Shown here: positions 11,835-24,459 of the stretch, piece by piece | Numbering within the stretch: position 1 is the first letter of the stretch | Layout: each line of letters begins with the position of its first letter | Notes under the pieces: model-generated | What the model was told of the DNA's origin: nothing | Seen by the model: the letters and a program-made list of their open reading frames with translations, nothing else | The model's database searches: none | Program-made: the position numbers and the translations under genes | Source: Marchantia polymorpha subsp. ruderalis | Lineage: Eukaryota > Streptophyta > Marchantiopsida > Marchantiales > Marchantiaceae | NCBI GenBank assembly: GCA_037833965.1 | Contig: AP031355.1 | Location: forward strand, 22,779,501 to 22,843,500 | Length of the DNA: 64,000 nt | Direction of reading: 5' to 3'

Positions 11835-14456
11835 TTAGGCAGCCTTGGGTGAGTCTCGTGGCTTTTTGTCCCTCTTTGCTGCTCCTGCTGAGGTTGCAGC
11901 GGAAACTTTGTACACTGCCTGCTGGCGGGCCCTGGCTTCCTCTTGCAATTGTTTGTTTCTCATAACGACAGCAGCGGTACTGTTCTTTAAAAGAGTCCTG
12001 CGCCTGCCATAGCAATCCAGCACATAAGTCATTACATTAAAGAAATGTCACTTGCCCTCCTGAACGTAACATATAACAAGGTAAAAAAAACCTCATAATT
12101 ATGCGAAGCTGGAAGGAGACCACGGTGGTTACTCTAAATGTATGTAAAAGTGGAGAGTAGTGCAAAGATGCCATTACAGATGAATTTTGAACAACAACTA
12201 TCATGTCAATAGAAGACAAGAGAGAAAGATTCCCATAGGCCTAGTCAAAATCCGGAGGAGATTAAGTTAATGCGTAGCTACAGACCACTAATTGATGAAG
12301 GAAGAAAACCAAAGTATATCTCACATCCCTACCTTAAATGTAACGCTCCAGCTGTAAGAACAAGCCCTCCTATTGCCCACATTATCTGAACGGCAACATC
12401 CATATTCTCTATATACTTTCTCAGCATGTCCAGTGAACTATCATGTTTCGCTCGACGAGTACTTCTTTGTTTGATCTTCACCACTTCATCAGCTGACCCT
12501 GGCGCCTCGGCTTTCCCATCATAACAAGCTCTTTCTTCAAGAAAATTGAACTGATTTCTGGTATCCACTGAAGCGAATCCCGCGAGTTGACAGAAAGCAG
12601 AGCTATTGGATGCCCATTCCTTTGCTCTGGCACACAGAACATCTTTTGGGCCGCAAGGCATCAACATCTGTTTGCAACCAAAGACAGTGACCCAATCAGA
12701 AATAGCACAATAAAAATCCCAATGCTCAAATGCTGTACCAGCAGTGTTTCCTCTGCTCTTTAAAGGTTTATATAAGGTTAATAAAGTAGAGGAAGAATGG
12801 GCAGATGAATGGAGAGCAGCTGAGAGCAGTGAAAGCGATACCTGAGTAAGGGGATCTGTGGAAAAGAACGCATCCGCACAAGCTGAGAAGACTGATTCAC
12901 AGAAGGCAGGACATAGGAGGGGAGGTCCCGGAGTAATTCCTACACGAGGATCACAAATGGAGCACTCCAAAACTTCCCATTGTTCAAGACACTGACTGCT
13001 TGCTTCACCACTCCCTGCTAGCTTCTGCAACGTGAGTATAGCAGCATGGGTCTGTACCACGTCACAACATGTCTTTTTTCGATAATATCTACACAGTGTA
13101 AGGTCAATCTTCCCCTTGGACGCCTTTCTTGGAGCATGGTTCTCCAAAGAAAATTTTGGGAAACGACTTCCTTGAGAGACGCAAACGCCCTCCTGGCCTA
13201 CAACAAATCCAACACGTTCTCTCACTTCAGTCACCTCGATGTCTGATATTAGAGGACGAAATCCTAGACGATCTGCTCATAATTGATCGTTCCAATTTAT
13301 GCTCGAGACAACACAAAAACAAGAAGGTAACATTGTTTAGCGAAGGTCAAGGTTGACGCAAAATTCCCAAACTGAGACAGGGTCTTGCACTTGCAAAAGG
13401 TGAGTCCAGCCATTCGAGAGACCCTAAATTTTGGCGACCAGAATCTGCACCTGCTTTAGGTCAGTGTCTTCCCTTGGTGGTACATGGACTTCCAGTGTCC
13501 AGGCCTAATGAACTACATGTCTGATTCTTCGAACGTCTCTACACAAAGAGAAACAACAGCCAAAAACTGTCCAGACCTCGTATGTCTGATGTATGTGACA
13601 TTCAAGTGCGCTTCGCGAGCTCCATCTCCCGGGCTAACCAGAACACCGGACAAAATGCTCGACTAAACCCACGACAACACTCAAGGTAAATCGCTCGATG
13701 ATAACTGAACTCTCCACAAAACAGAGAGCCATTCGAAGCAGTCATTAACCATTTCTTTCTTTAGCGCATCAAAACCTCAAACCCTACAAAACATTGGAAT
13801 AATTTTTGAAGAACTCTGTGTAATTTGGCTAAGTCGTTACGTTTGCCAACCCCGAGCCAGTTGTCTCACTCTCCTCTCAAGGAATCTGGAGATGACAGAA
13901 GGTCCTGTCGATCAATTCAGATTCATTCGATCACGTGCAGAACATATTTCAAATGCTATTCGGAAAATATTAAATCATCTAAATTCACGGACAGCTCAAT
14001 TTTCGACGGAGCTGACGAAAATCTCCACCAGACAAGGGAGGCCGTCTCCGAACCTACAGACCAGACTTCCGAGATTGATTTTCAGCACGAAGCTACCCTC
14101 GTGATTTCGCAGTATAAGAAGAACACGCGAAACCTTCTCGGCCCGACAATCATAGAGATGATCCATCGACATCTGGTTCGACCGCTGATATGTCGGCATT
14201 CGTCAAAGGCGAAAGACAATCTTGTGTCCTCCAATGCCCTCGTGATCCATCCATTCCCTTCGGAAAGGTCCCACCGAGTGAATCAAGTTTCTTACGAATT
14301 CACAAAACTCTGGATCCAAAACGACGCAGGACGGCACGCTGGGCACGAGAGGAGGACTCGACCTGAGTAAGCTTGAGACACACATCCGCAGAGGAGAGCG
14401 ACAGTCCAGGACAGCAGCAGCAAACCCTGCGGCATTCGCCGATCACTCGACTCCAT
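11835..14456 (-). CDS. folate-receptor-like type I membrane protein (4 exons)
   Basis: Predicted 317-residue secretory-pathway membrane protein with a folate-receptor-like Cys-rich domain, a plant family of unknown function. Exons on the minus strand: 14456-14363, 13197-12842, 12667-12333, 12003-11835, with consistent phases. Seen: a signal peptide (Leu-rich core after MPQG, ending about residue 29); a Cys-rich domain from about residue 33 to 200 with GVCVSQGSRFP, RKKTCCDVVQTH, LWE-like LEQWEVLECSICDPRVG, and PCGPKDVLCARAKEW; a transmembrane segment near residues 240-260 (VQIMWAIGGLVLTAGALHL); and a basic tail of about 57 residues rich in Arg, Lys, Gln and Ala. Family knowledge: the domain resembles animal folate receptors, but folate binding in plants is not established. 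An upstream in-frame ATG near 14474-14492 could extend the N-terminus. The last exon is inferred from phase and from the basic tail typical of the family. Confidence 0.85.
12668..12841 (-). other. in-frame, stop-free intron of the folate-receptor-like gene
   Basis: This 174-bp intron (donor GTATCG, acceptor AAACAG) is a multiple of three and has no stop in the coding frame, so retention would add 58 residues between STDPLTQ and MLMPCG. The family as I know it runs directly across this junction, so I call it an intron rather than coding sequence. Confidence 0.75.
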
Positions 14457-16616
14457 CCTCCTCCTCCTCCTCATTCTGCAAACCGACCTCATCACCGTCC
14501 TCCTCGTCCTCGCCTACATCTTCTTCTCGCTTCCCCCGATCCGATCGCCTCCTCCTCCTCCTCCTCTCCTCGATCTGCCTCCCATTGCTCGCTCCCCGCC
14601 TCCGCTCGCTACTACTCGCTGTTCAACTGCAACAATGGCCCCTTGCCTCCCTCCACCCCAAATCCCTGCGCGGTTGACAACTCCCTCCCGTCCCTCCGGC
14701 CCCTCCCTCCCTCCCTCCCTCCGTTGGTCGCAGGCTTGCAGCATGACGGCGCAGCTTGGACTCAGCACGTACTGCCTCCTCCTACCCCCATCAAACCCAG
14801 CCAGCCAGCCAGCCAGCGTCAACGCTGCAAGGTTCCCCCCACCACCCTCCACCACCCTCCACAGCTCTGCGCAGTCCGTTGCTGGCTGGCTGGCCGGCCA
14901 TGATTGCAACTCAGCGCACGCCCGCACGCGCTCCGACATCTGTGCACTTGACGAGTGATGATTGGTGTCTGCTTTCGCCTCCTCGTCCGATGCAGGTCCG
15001 TTCGCAGAGCTTTCTTTTGTGTAGTAGTCTTGGGAGGCCATTGTCGAGTTTGTCTCCCAAACGTACATACAAACCAACAAACCGATCGGTCGCCTGCCTA
15101 ATCCACAGGGGACATTCCCATGCTTGTGGGACATTACAGTACATGCTTATGGATGATGCTTTGTGGCTGTCACTATCTTCGTAGTGGCCACTGTGCAGTC
15201 TGGTGGATTCAATGTTGTTGTAGCATGTCTGGTCCTCTCGCTCACGTGAAAGACCGGTGTCATGCATGTGATTCTCGTGCACACTGTGGTTCCCGCGTCC
15301 AGGGAACCAAACACACGCGATTTCTTCTAGAGCATGGTTGGAATAGCTTGTTGGCTGAGACTCGCGATTGAAGAAGAGTCCGGCGGCGGATGCTCACTTC
15401 AAAGACGAGAGCAAGCACCAAACCAGCTTCACTTCACGCAGAGACGTCACTTTTTCTGGTGAAGAAGCTAACGGTTGGTCGGACTAGGTACTCAAATCGA
15501 GATGCACATTTTGTGTATTCAAAGCTTACTTCTCTTAGTTGTAAACTCGATGCCCGAGATTGAGATCAAGAGGAGAACCTCCTGCGTGAGTTCAACAGCT
15601 TGGTCCACAAAGTTTTTCTTCCGAAGTCCACTGTCTTATTACCAGGCCGGGAAAGATAAACTGATAGAGTTTATAGTGATTCATGAAAGGCCCAGACCTC
15701 TTTAGATGCTCTGTTTGCTAATAAGCTATTATCTGTCAAATTTTTGCCTCAATCATCAGGAACATTCAGGTTACGAATGTTAATACATATTTGCTATACA
15801 TTTGGTTGTGATCTGGTCTGAGAGCGAAGTACTCTGGTACCGCAGCTCTGAGGTTGTATAAACTGGTTTATTCTGGATCGAAATATGGCATTCCCTTCAT
15901 AGATGACACACTGAATGTAAGGTACCTGCGGGCCAAATCCTAAGAGAATGTGAGGAATTCTTCTCTCACTCCCATCACTTCAAGTAAAGACACATGTGAC
16001 TTACAAAATGTGAAATCGTCAACAAACGTTAGAAAGGAAAAACTGCAATCTCCTCTTCGCTACTTACGTATAATGTAGTGTCAGGCCTACTGATTGCAAC
16101 GCCAGATGTCAATACGAAGTAGGATATACTAAACCAGTACCGAAAAAATGAAGTAATAGCCCTGATAAAGTGTCTCATGTTGTTTAATAATAACATCAAC
16201 ACTACCTTAAGACCTCCCAAATGGATGAGCTTTGTCAGCCAGGTCTAACAGAAAAATATTCGATCTACAACTCGTAAGCTTCAGCTGTACATCAGAAGCC
16301 ACGAAAAAGCAACCGCCAAGTCTCCCAAAAGTCCTAAACCAGGGAAGTTAAAACAATCGTTTGCAAACGAAATGTATAACGATTCCTCAATCGAAACCTC
16401 TATCTCAAATATAGAAAGTAAAAAAACAAGTTTACTTTCTTTTCTTTATACTATTGCTGCCACCCTGATCAAGGTGGGCATTTCATCAAGCTGTACATGA
16501 TTGACAGGGGATCTAAAGCTGTACATGATAAATAAGGCTCAATAAAGCTAAAGCTGAAAACCGAGGAGAAATTTTGAGCTTCCGTGGTATTTTGGATTGT
16601 CAAGAGATATGACGTT
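14457..16616. other. intergenic region between the folate-receptor-like and ENGase genes
   Basis: The first 600 bp are C-rich on the plus strand, with CTCCTC runs (about 14455-14580), CCAG units at 14797-14818 and CTGG units at 14881-14895; the last two tracts are inverted relative to each other. This is the likely promoter and 5' UTR of the folate-receptor-like gene. The remainder holds no recognised gene. The 14-bp sequence AAGCTGTACATGAT occurs twice near 16490-16530, close to the 3' end of the ENGase gene. Confidence 0.5.
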
Positions 16617-19600
16617 TTAAACAAACAGCCAATCTTTGAGAGAAGGTTGCGATCTCATCCAAACAGCGGATGAAGGATGGGGTACATCAATCTTGTAGGT
16701 AGGACACGTACTGAGATCTTGAACCTTCCCGCACGAACATTGTGGCTGTAAATAAAAAGTGATGGGAGTCGCCTGCTTCGAGACTGCAAGTTCATAAACA
16801 TAAAAAGCTTCCACCATCGCCATACCCAAGTATTGCAATGGCACTTCGTCCCGCCTAGTTCTGGCGTACACATGAAATCGTTCCCATGTGAATTTCTCAA
16901 CGTGCCCTCTCCAAACGAGCTTTACACTCACAAATTTCTCTCCCGCATTTCCTTCCGCCCAAGATATATTAGTGCCCACGAACCTTTGATCTTTGTTTGA
17001 AAAGTGACAGTCATGGGAAGAATCTGCGAGGCTGATATGACCTAGAACTGCACGGTAGTTAGCCTTAATTTCCTCTGTTTGTGCATCTCCATCTTTCTCC
17101 TTCTCCTCCTGGACGAGAAAGTTTCCTGGTTCGAAGACACTCTCGTTCTCGTGTAGCAGCTTGATCAGTAAAGGTCTCAGATCATCGGCAGTCGAGCACA
17201 CACCAAAAACACCTGTGATGGTGTATTTCTCCTTGGTTAAAGTATATTCTCTATTGCTCAATGACTTACAGGAATCGAATTCTGTTCCACTGGCCTCAGC
17301 TCGAGTGTCTGCACTAGTCCTGCATTCACCTTTCCGTTTATAATAGTCGAATATAACCGAGGTGTGTCCGATTTCATATTTAGTTATCGACGTTGCATTA
17401 TTGTCTTCCTCTTCCATGTCCAGCAAAAAGTGGATCGAACAAGCACCCAAATGATCCTCTGTTTTCAAGACGAGCGCAAACTTTGAAGAGCTTTCTACCC
17501 GGACCTGTCAAAAGATGACAAAACCATGAGCAGCACTTTTTGAAATACTTACTATGCAGCCAGCGCCCATCTCTTGAATACGAAGATATTTCTTGTAACT
17601 TGGGTAACTTTCAATAAGAAGAAGCAAAGCAAGAGCTAGTAGATTTACCGAGTATGAAACATCCAGCGAAGTCTCATGGTGTAAATCCTCGACGTGGACA
17701 GCAGTGCGATAAAGTTGATATAGGCATAATTCATCAGTGTTGATGTCTCCGATCATGTGAATAGACGAACCTCCACTGTAGATTGGAGGATCCCGACTGA
17801 TGATACACGAAGTAAAGAGTAAACAAATCAAAAGACTGAAGTGAGAAAATCTTCATGATGCAGATAAGGGTTGAATGTTTTGTAGACAAGTACGTTATAT
17901 TATATGTTTGCAGCACCTTCTTTAAACACAGACTTTACCGTCAGGAGTTTGGACGCACCTCGAAGTGATGCTGACTTGTTTCAAGGAAGAAACTTCCACA
18001 CGTAGAAGAGGCTATCATGCAGAAACCAGAGGGAAGTTACAAAATAGTATGCAAAGTGCAAAAGAGAGAAATATTGGTGAAAAAATTACTGAACGTGTAC
18101 AGAAAGTTCCATTTGAGCTAAGTAAGGGGAACCGTAGGAGAACATGAGTGAGAAGAACCTACCACTCAATGAACAACGAAAACTACTATCGATAGCATTT
18201 AAACGTATAAGAAAATTAGTCGAGGATCTTATGAAATGACACGATTAACTTACGGTACTGAAAAGATTTTATGAGAAACTAACCTGCAGACTCTGGCACG
18301 AGAGGTTACTCCACGGAAGTTCTGACACTTGTCTCCCTTCGATGAATGTTGCTCTCCCATGACCCTGAGGTTTCAACCATCACAGAGTTAAGCACAAAGG
18401 GTAAAAACTTATCCCTTCTTGTTGACAAGGAGATTACTGTGGTTCATCTATTGAGTTGTATCTCATAGTCTGGAGCTTCGGCTCAGTCAATGTGGAATTA
18501 GACCAGATCAAAGATCTAATAAGTCGTTTCCTGGACGACAAATCCTCGCGTTCTATTAAGCTTTGTGGATGGGTAGAGTGATACTCACGACATCGAAATT
18601 GGTAAAGAAGGGCAGCTGCACCGGATCTAATCGAGCATCAGACCAACATTCCGCTATCAAACCCCACCATCTGCTCCAGTTATTGCATGAAACGTGGATC
18701 AGATAGATTAACATGAATGTTTTGAACTGAAGAACTTAGTGGGATATCGGTGTAAGCCAGCGAAGAATCAAGATGAGTAATCACCTATTATCATCTTTGT
18801 TATTTTCATAGGTCCAACCAGGGGCAAAAAGAGCTGCTGAAACTTCTGCCTCTCGAGCAGCTTTAAGGGCGACATCACACTGCCTCAAAGCTCAACGTGT
18901 AGTTTCTATGAGTTAGAGGACGATGGAAACATTTGACCTAATTTGACAAAGAACCGAGAATGTGAAGGTCTAGATTGAATAACCATCAGTTCTTGCGTAA
19001 AGCAGGCTCTTCAAGAGTTGGGTACACTTCACTCAGAACGTCAAAAGTGCAATAAGTAATGAACTCCAAATATATATAATAGTGTAGTCATATAACGCTG
19101 GCATTGATACCTTCATCGTAAATACAATAGAGGAAACGTCATCATTACCTGATACCCCCCACCTCCATACGTGTTCCGCCCAAATACATCCACTCCCATG
19201 TAGACATCAAATCTACGATGCTCACCAGCTAAATCTCCACTCTCTTTGGCATACTCTTTCTGCAAAGCATAAGGTAACGAGAGAACATTGGTCTTTGCTG
19301 ACATATAATATTCATTGCTGAATGAGCGAATTGGAAACATTATTTGTTTAAAAGCTCAACATAGTTCTCAGATTATGAAAAACGTATCTCACCTGCCACG
19401 AATAGTTGGTAAAAAACGAATCTGAGATCTCAAAGAAAGGCATATTTTTGTCATTCAGCCGGTTCTGCCAACGCAGGCTTCCATCCACTGTGACACTGTC
19501 GTACCTGGCTTCATCCATCCAACAGTAATTCAAATCAACCGGAAACAGAAGGACTTTCATCAGTTTGATTTGGCAGACTAACCACCAAGAGTATTCAATA

Positions 19601-21449
19601 ATCGAACCAGAAATTGATTTCATCCTCAATCAGCTCAGAACTATGCCCAGTCGAACAAATCGAAGAATTAACCTTCAAATCAAGACAAAAAAACATGCGT
19701 TTCAAATGAGACAGATATTTAAATATAAAGAGCAATTACAACCTCCATTCGTGCTGTTCTAGAAACATAACCTTGAGAGTCTCACAGACCTAGCAAATAA
19801 CGATTATAGATGCAGGTGTGAAGGGTGCTCCTCGATCAGATAAAACTAGCTTACCAAATTACGGTGGAGCCAGGCACCCACGCATGCATAGAATCAGTGA
19901 GTTGGCTCACGAACACTTTCAAATTCGGAACAAGGTCTATGACCTTGTTCTCGATGTTCACCTATTCAAAAGCACAGGTGCATCAATTTTAATGTGCTTG
20001 AGAAAAGTTTTCTAAACGATATAGGAAAACATGTAAAGCCCGCTATCCGACTTCATTAGATTCTCTTGCAGTAACTGAAAAAATTTCCAAATGAGAGTAC
20101 CACCAAGATACTCAACTAAACTGACGGTGACACAGATGTAGAAGGAATCGGCATAACAACGTCCAAGATCCATGCTTTCTCGAATCAAAACGATGAGACA
20201 TGTGTGAAAAAGAGAAGATGCAGCGCATACCAACCAGCCGTCAAAACCCAATGCTTGAGCGAGTTCGGCGAGGAGACTAGCGTACATAATAGCGTTTTCT
20301 TCTGTGGCACACAGTTCTTGGCATTTTGCATACCCGTCATCCCACTCTGTTATGAAAGTACCCAAAACCTGTCGCAAAGTACACAAACGTAATGACATCA
20401 GACGATATCATCTTCCAGACATGCAAAGCAGACAGAAGAGGAATTAAGCTCTAAGCTCATCGGGCACCGCCTTCACTACATATTTGCTGCATATCGGTTA
20501 CAAAGTTAAAGCAGCTGACAACGACGCAAAACACCACTTTCCCCCTCTCGCAGTCTTGCACTGCAGCAAGATCGTGGTGCTCAAAGACACAATCCTTAGC
20601 TCCAAATCAGTATCTGAGAGATAGTCTTTGATTACTGATAGTTGATAGATTCCTTTTCAGACTGTTGGTCCTTACAGCAAAACTCGCTGAATTTTCCAAA
20701 CAATTCCGTCTCAAGAAGCTGAAAGCAGCAAAGTGCTCGCTGTATGTCCCTTTACTAAAATCTTCCACCCTAAAGTTTCGAAGGCACGTTCATCAAAGTA
20801 TTTGCTTCTGCCGTGATCAACATGTAGGTAATATCTAAAATTCCCCCGCTCTCTCAGCGCAACTGAAAGTGAAACGGTTTATCCTCTTTAACATCATATA
20901 CACACCGAGATAGTCCCTACTCCACGCAAGCCTTCAAAGAATTCCTTTCGTACACAGCTCGACGACTGGAAGAGGCCGATGAGTTGCCGAGTGCAAATGT
21001 TCTCATCATGTCAAAGGTCTCTACTTCCTCCGCAAATCTGGCACACTGAACTTCTGATTTGGTATAGAATTCATCATGCATGAGACAGGAAAAGACTCGA
21101 ACCTACCGACCTGAACACCGTGCCTATGAGCAGCATTGACCCAGCTCGGCGGTGGCAGGGTGACCAGATTGTGGGAAAAATAAATGAAGATATCGAGTAA
21201 ACGCCAATTGGTCAATGTGTAGGCACTGCCGTTTTCAGATCCTTGGATCCACTGATCGTCCAAGTAACCACCTTTGTAATCATGGCAGGCAAGTAGGCGA
21301 GGTCGCTTTGCTGTCGCTGTGGCAACGCCCTTCAGAGGCACTGTGCTCTTGTTGAACATGTAATGAAAAGAGCGGTAATAAGTTCCATCCTTGAGATCCT
21401 CTAAGGTTTTGATGGGAAAGGAAACTGGAAGACTGGGTTCTGGGCCCAT
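16617..21449 (-). CDS. ENGase: cytosolic endo-beta-N-acetylglucosaminidase, GH85 (11 exons)
   Basis: Predicted 749-residue enzyme that cleaves the chitobiose core of free N-glycans in the cytosol, part of N-glycan turnover. Exons on the minus strand: 21449-21111, 20368-20231, 19961-19855, 19504-19393, 19259-19149, 18879-18785, 18670-18589, 18364-18284, 18011-17959, 17796-17553, 17504-16617; every junction keeps phase. Seen: SFPIKTLEDL and CHDYKGGYLDDQW in exon 1, VLGTFITEW and GFDGWL in exon 2, NIEN at the start of exon 3 (Asn161 and Glu163 by my count, the GH85 catalytic Asn-x-Glu pair), YDSVTVDG in exon 4, DVYMGVDVFGRNTYGGG in exon 5, FAPGWTYE in exon 6. The long last exon is the C-terminal accessory region. 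The catalytic part is intact. No signal peptide is seen, which fits a cytosolic enzyme. The start was chosen because it lies at the usual distance before the first conserved block. Confidence 0.93.
19928..19950. repeat. perfect 10-bp inverted repeat inside ENGase exon 3
   Basis: Arms GAACAAGGTC and GACCTTGTTC flank a 3-nt TAT loop. It lies in coding sequence directly after the catalytic NIEN codons. It may be a coincidence of codon choice. Confidence 0.8.
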
Positions 21450-24400
21450 GTCGAAATACTCGAAAGCTGCAGCTGAAGAAGTAGACTGAAATTACTTCTC
21501 TGAGATCCAGATCGAACTTGCTTGCACAGCAACAGATCAGGAACTAGCCCTCAACGAACTCATCCTGAGATCTGCAGTGAGGATTGCGTATCAATGTTTT
21601 ATTCATCCAAACGCTTCTCCAACGACCTGCATCGATCGAAGAAGCCAGCAATATTTTCTTGATTGACAGTCAAATCCGATTGGGATCGATCGGTTTACAG
21701 TTTCTAAAATCGGGTCGCTGGTTTTCACTGGGAAGAAACGTGGACACTGTCTCCTCGTCGTCGAGTCCTCGGATTCCGATGACTTTATAGCGCATCTCGC
21801 GGTCTTTGGGCTGAATATTGATTTCCCACATTCCCGGAGATTGACTTCACCGCTTGCCTTCCGAGTCTGAAGGGAAACGATGGGAGAATCCATCAGGTCA
21901 TGAAGCGGTGGGTTTTACAATTTCTACGCTGAGGCTGTGGAGTTCATACATGGCACTTGTCTCGTCTGCCAGTATATTATGGTTCTGAACCTTCCGACAA
22001 ACATAGCAAAGTTTTTTGGAATTTTATTTTACAAATGGAAGAAGAGTCTTTAGACTACGTCTCAACCAAATCATTATTTCTCTCATCTTTTCCAAACGAA
22101 ACTGAAGTAAGACCTCCCACACTTAAAGGGATTGAAAGAAAATGCTCGAGGTAATACAACTAACGAAAAGATCCGCCACAGTCCGCATGCTAGTGGAGAC
22201 GAATGAGAAAAGTATGAGAGACCCTCGGAGGTCCTACCTCCCAGATGTCAGCATTTCGTTTCCAGATGTGCACGCAAAAGTCGTAGCAGTTGTTAGATTG
22301 ATTGCAGACTTCTGGAAAAATTCTCGTCCGATGTTTGCAGCCATTTCATAAATGCTTCACCATGTGCCAGTTCTGGTAGACAGAGTTGCCAGACTACTGA
22401 ACTCATGGAAGAACTACGCAAACATCGCCATGAGTATGTCCATCTCCATATGCCTGCTTCCGCTTTTTACTATAGCCTCGAGTCAACTCCATAACATCGC
22501 TTTATTTGTGACAAGCATTATTGACAATGTTTCGTCCAATTTGCTTGTAAATGGCCATGTTGTTCATCAATGGCCTCCTCAAGTTGTTGTTCTCTAAGCC
22601 TACAAATTAAACAACCTACGTTACCTCTACAATCTCTGTGCCCAAGGTCCAAAGCCTTCAAATTGAGTCAAGACCATTCTCTGAATGAGTTCAGCTTCTG
22701 ATATAACTCAAATTGACACACTGTACGAGCATTGCCACCATAAAATGCGGGGCAAAATACACAACTTGGGTTGGCACTGCAGTATTTGAACAAACATTGA
22801 AGCTTCCGTTCTAGTGAACTAGAAATGTAAGTGACAACATTCGTTGGCTCTGCGATGAATGAGTAGCCACAGAAACATAAAAAGTCCCATGAGATGCATT
22901 GGCATTAAACCATGATCACACCCTTCCACTGCATGGAGTGTAAAAAATCTGAAGGAATCCCTTAATATGGTCTAAAACGTGGTAACTTTCCGGATTTTCT
23001 ACTTATTTTAGACTGAAGTTTTATGTATCAAAGGTTGGATATCAAAAGCCCAAAGGAGTTGGAAAATCATCTATCTTCAACTTCCTCTGATACATGGACG
23101 TCATGAACTGTGGGTGAGGCTTCGTCTTCTAAGTGGAACCTAGACCAATGCCACGCCTTCGATTCGAGATTGGACGTGACATGTTGAACTACAGTTTGGG
23201 AACTGAAGGCCCACTTCTTAATAGAAAAGAACCTATTTCTAACGATTGCATCTAAGTTCTATACCCTAGGGCACATATAATAGCGCAAGATGAGTGATTG
23301 ATATGAATACAGTTGTAGCTTTAGTATTAAATGTGTGCGCTCATCTGATCGTTTTGTGATCTTCGCAGTTACGTGACGTATCACGCTCTTAACTTTCTTA
23401 CACCATGCTTGTTGCTATTTATGAAACTTGGTGCATATCAATAGTACTAAGTAATGAAGCAATCATTCCATTATTGTACCACATGTCTCGATTATGATTT
23501 ATCTTCAAAAAGGACTTTACGTTTTTACACCCACAAGTCATTATCAGCGTTTGAAGCTTTGAATGCCTGTAAGACAAGTGGAGGGCTTTTTTAGACACCT
23601 TGTATTCGAGGTTCGTAGTACATGTTTAGAGAGAACAGCACAGAATCTGGGTATCAGGGGATGTCTTTACATGTAGGAAGTATCTAAACTTTCATTACTT
23701 AAAGTTTAGATACCTCTGACGTCTTAGATTTCTTTCTTCTTTCATCTCCTGATTTTTCTCTTCAATGTGGTTCGCGCGGCATGAGTTGAGATAAAAGGTA
23801 TTCATCACAAAACACTCCGTCTCTTTGAGACAGAAAGCTCAAACCCTCATATGCTCTTGACGACGTACTCAGAACGTCGACATCAAAAGGCTCGTCACCG
23901 GGTCACTTTTTACTTCTTAGTAAGCCCAAAGGATCATTGTCTATGGATATGAGAGAAAAAGCATCGCATGCATATACCGGGAACTGGCAATTTGTGTTCT
24001 CTCTCTACCAAAAAGAGGGGCACGGTGCTCCAACATTTTCGTCATGTCCACCTTCGTCGTTGAACAGGAGAGGAGCCAACCAAGAGCAACCTGATGGAAA
24101 ACGAGGACTTGATGAAGATTCAATGCAGGCAGCATGTCTTCATATTTGTTGTATCATTAATAAGATGAGACCAACCAAGCTCTGCATCATTACAATCTTA
24201 CCCTAAGCATGGCCTAGACCTGTTCCTAGATGTTGCCAGCATGTGAAGAACTGAACAGCTGTGATTCTTCCGTCCTGGATCGTGCGTGGCGTGATCCAAC
24301 TTACATACAGGAGCTGGAGTCCAATACGTGAGTCCTCCCCTCGCTGTGTCCCAAGTGGTTATCAGTTCTGCAAAAGCCTTTTGGGTTCCTCGTTTACAGA

Positions 24401-24459
24401 GGACGAGGAAGCTGATCGTTGGAGGTTTATTCAAGAGTGGTAGCATTAGCACATTCTTT
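21450..24459. other. region between ENGase start and PAC2 stop
   Basis: The first few hundred bases should hold the ENGase promoter and 5' UTR. A 96-codon minus-strand frame at 21603-21893 lies there without family features. At 22200-22620 several frames look weakly coding-like on both strands (a Gln/Glu-rich minus-strand stretch near 22530-22600 follows an acceptor-like TTGTAG), but I cannot assign them. From 22620 to 24200 I see no gene; there is a hairpin at 23680-23713. Confidence 0.4.
23680..23713. repeat. perfect 13-bp inverted repeat
   Basis: Arms GTATCTAAACTTT (23680-23692) and AAAGTTTAGATAC (23701-23713) flank an 8-nt loop in intergenic sequence. Confidence 0.9.

Noticed and set aside
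12668-12841. Reading the folate-receptor-like protein straight through this stretch as coding
   Set aside because: It has good GT and AG borders and the family runs directly across the junction, so it is treated as an intron.
14514-15184. Several frames over 100 codons on both strands
   Set aside because: They follow CTC and CCAG/CTGG repeats, overlap one another, and lie in the presumed 5' flank of the folate-receptor-like gene.
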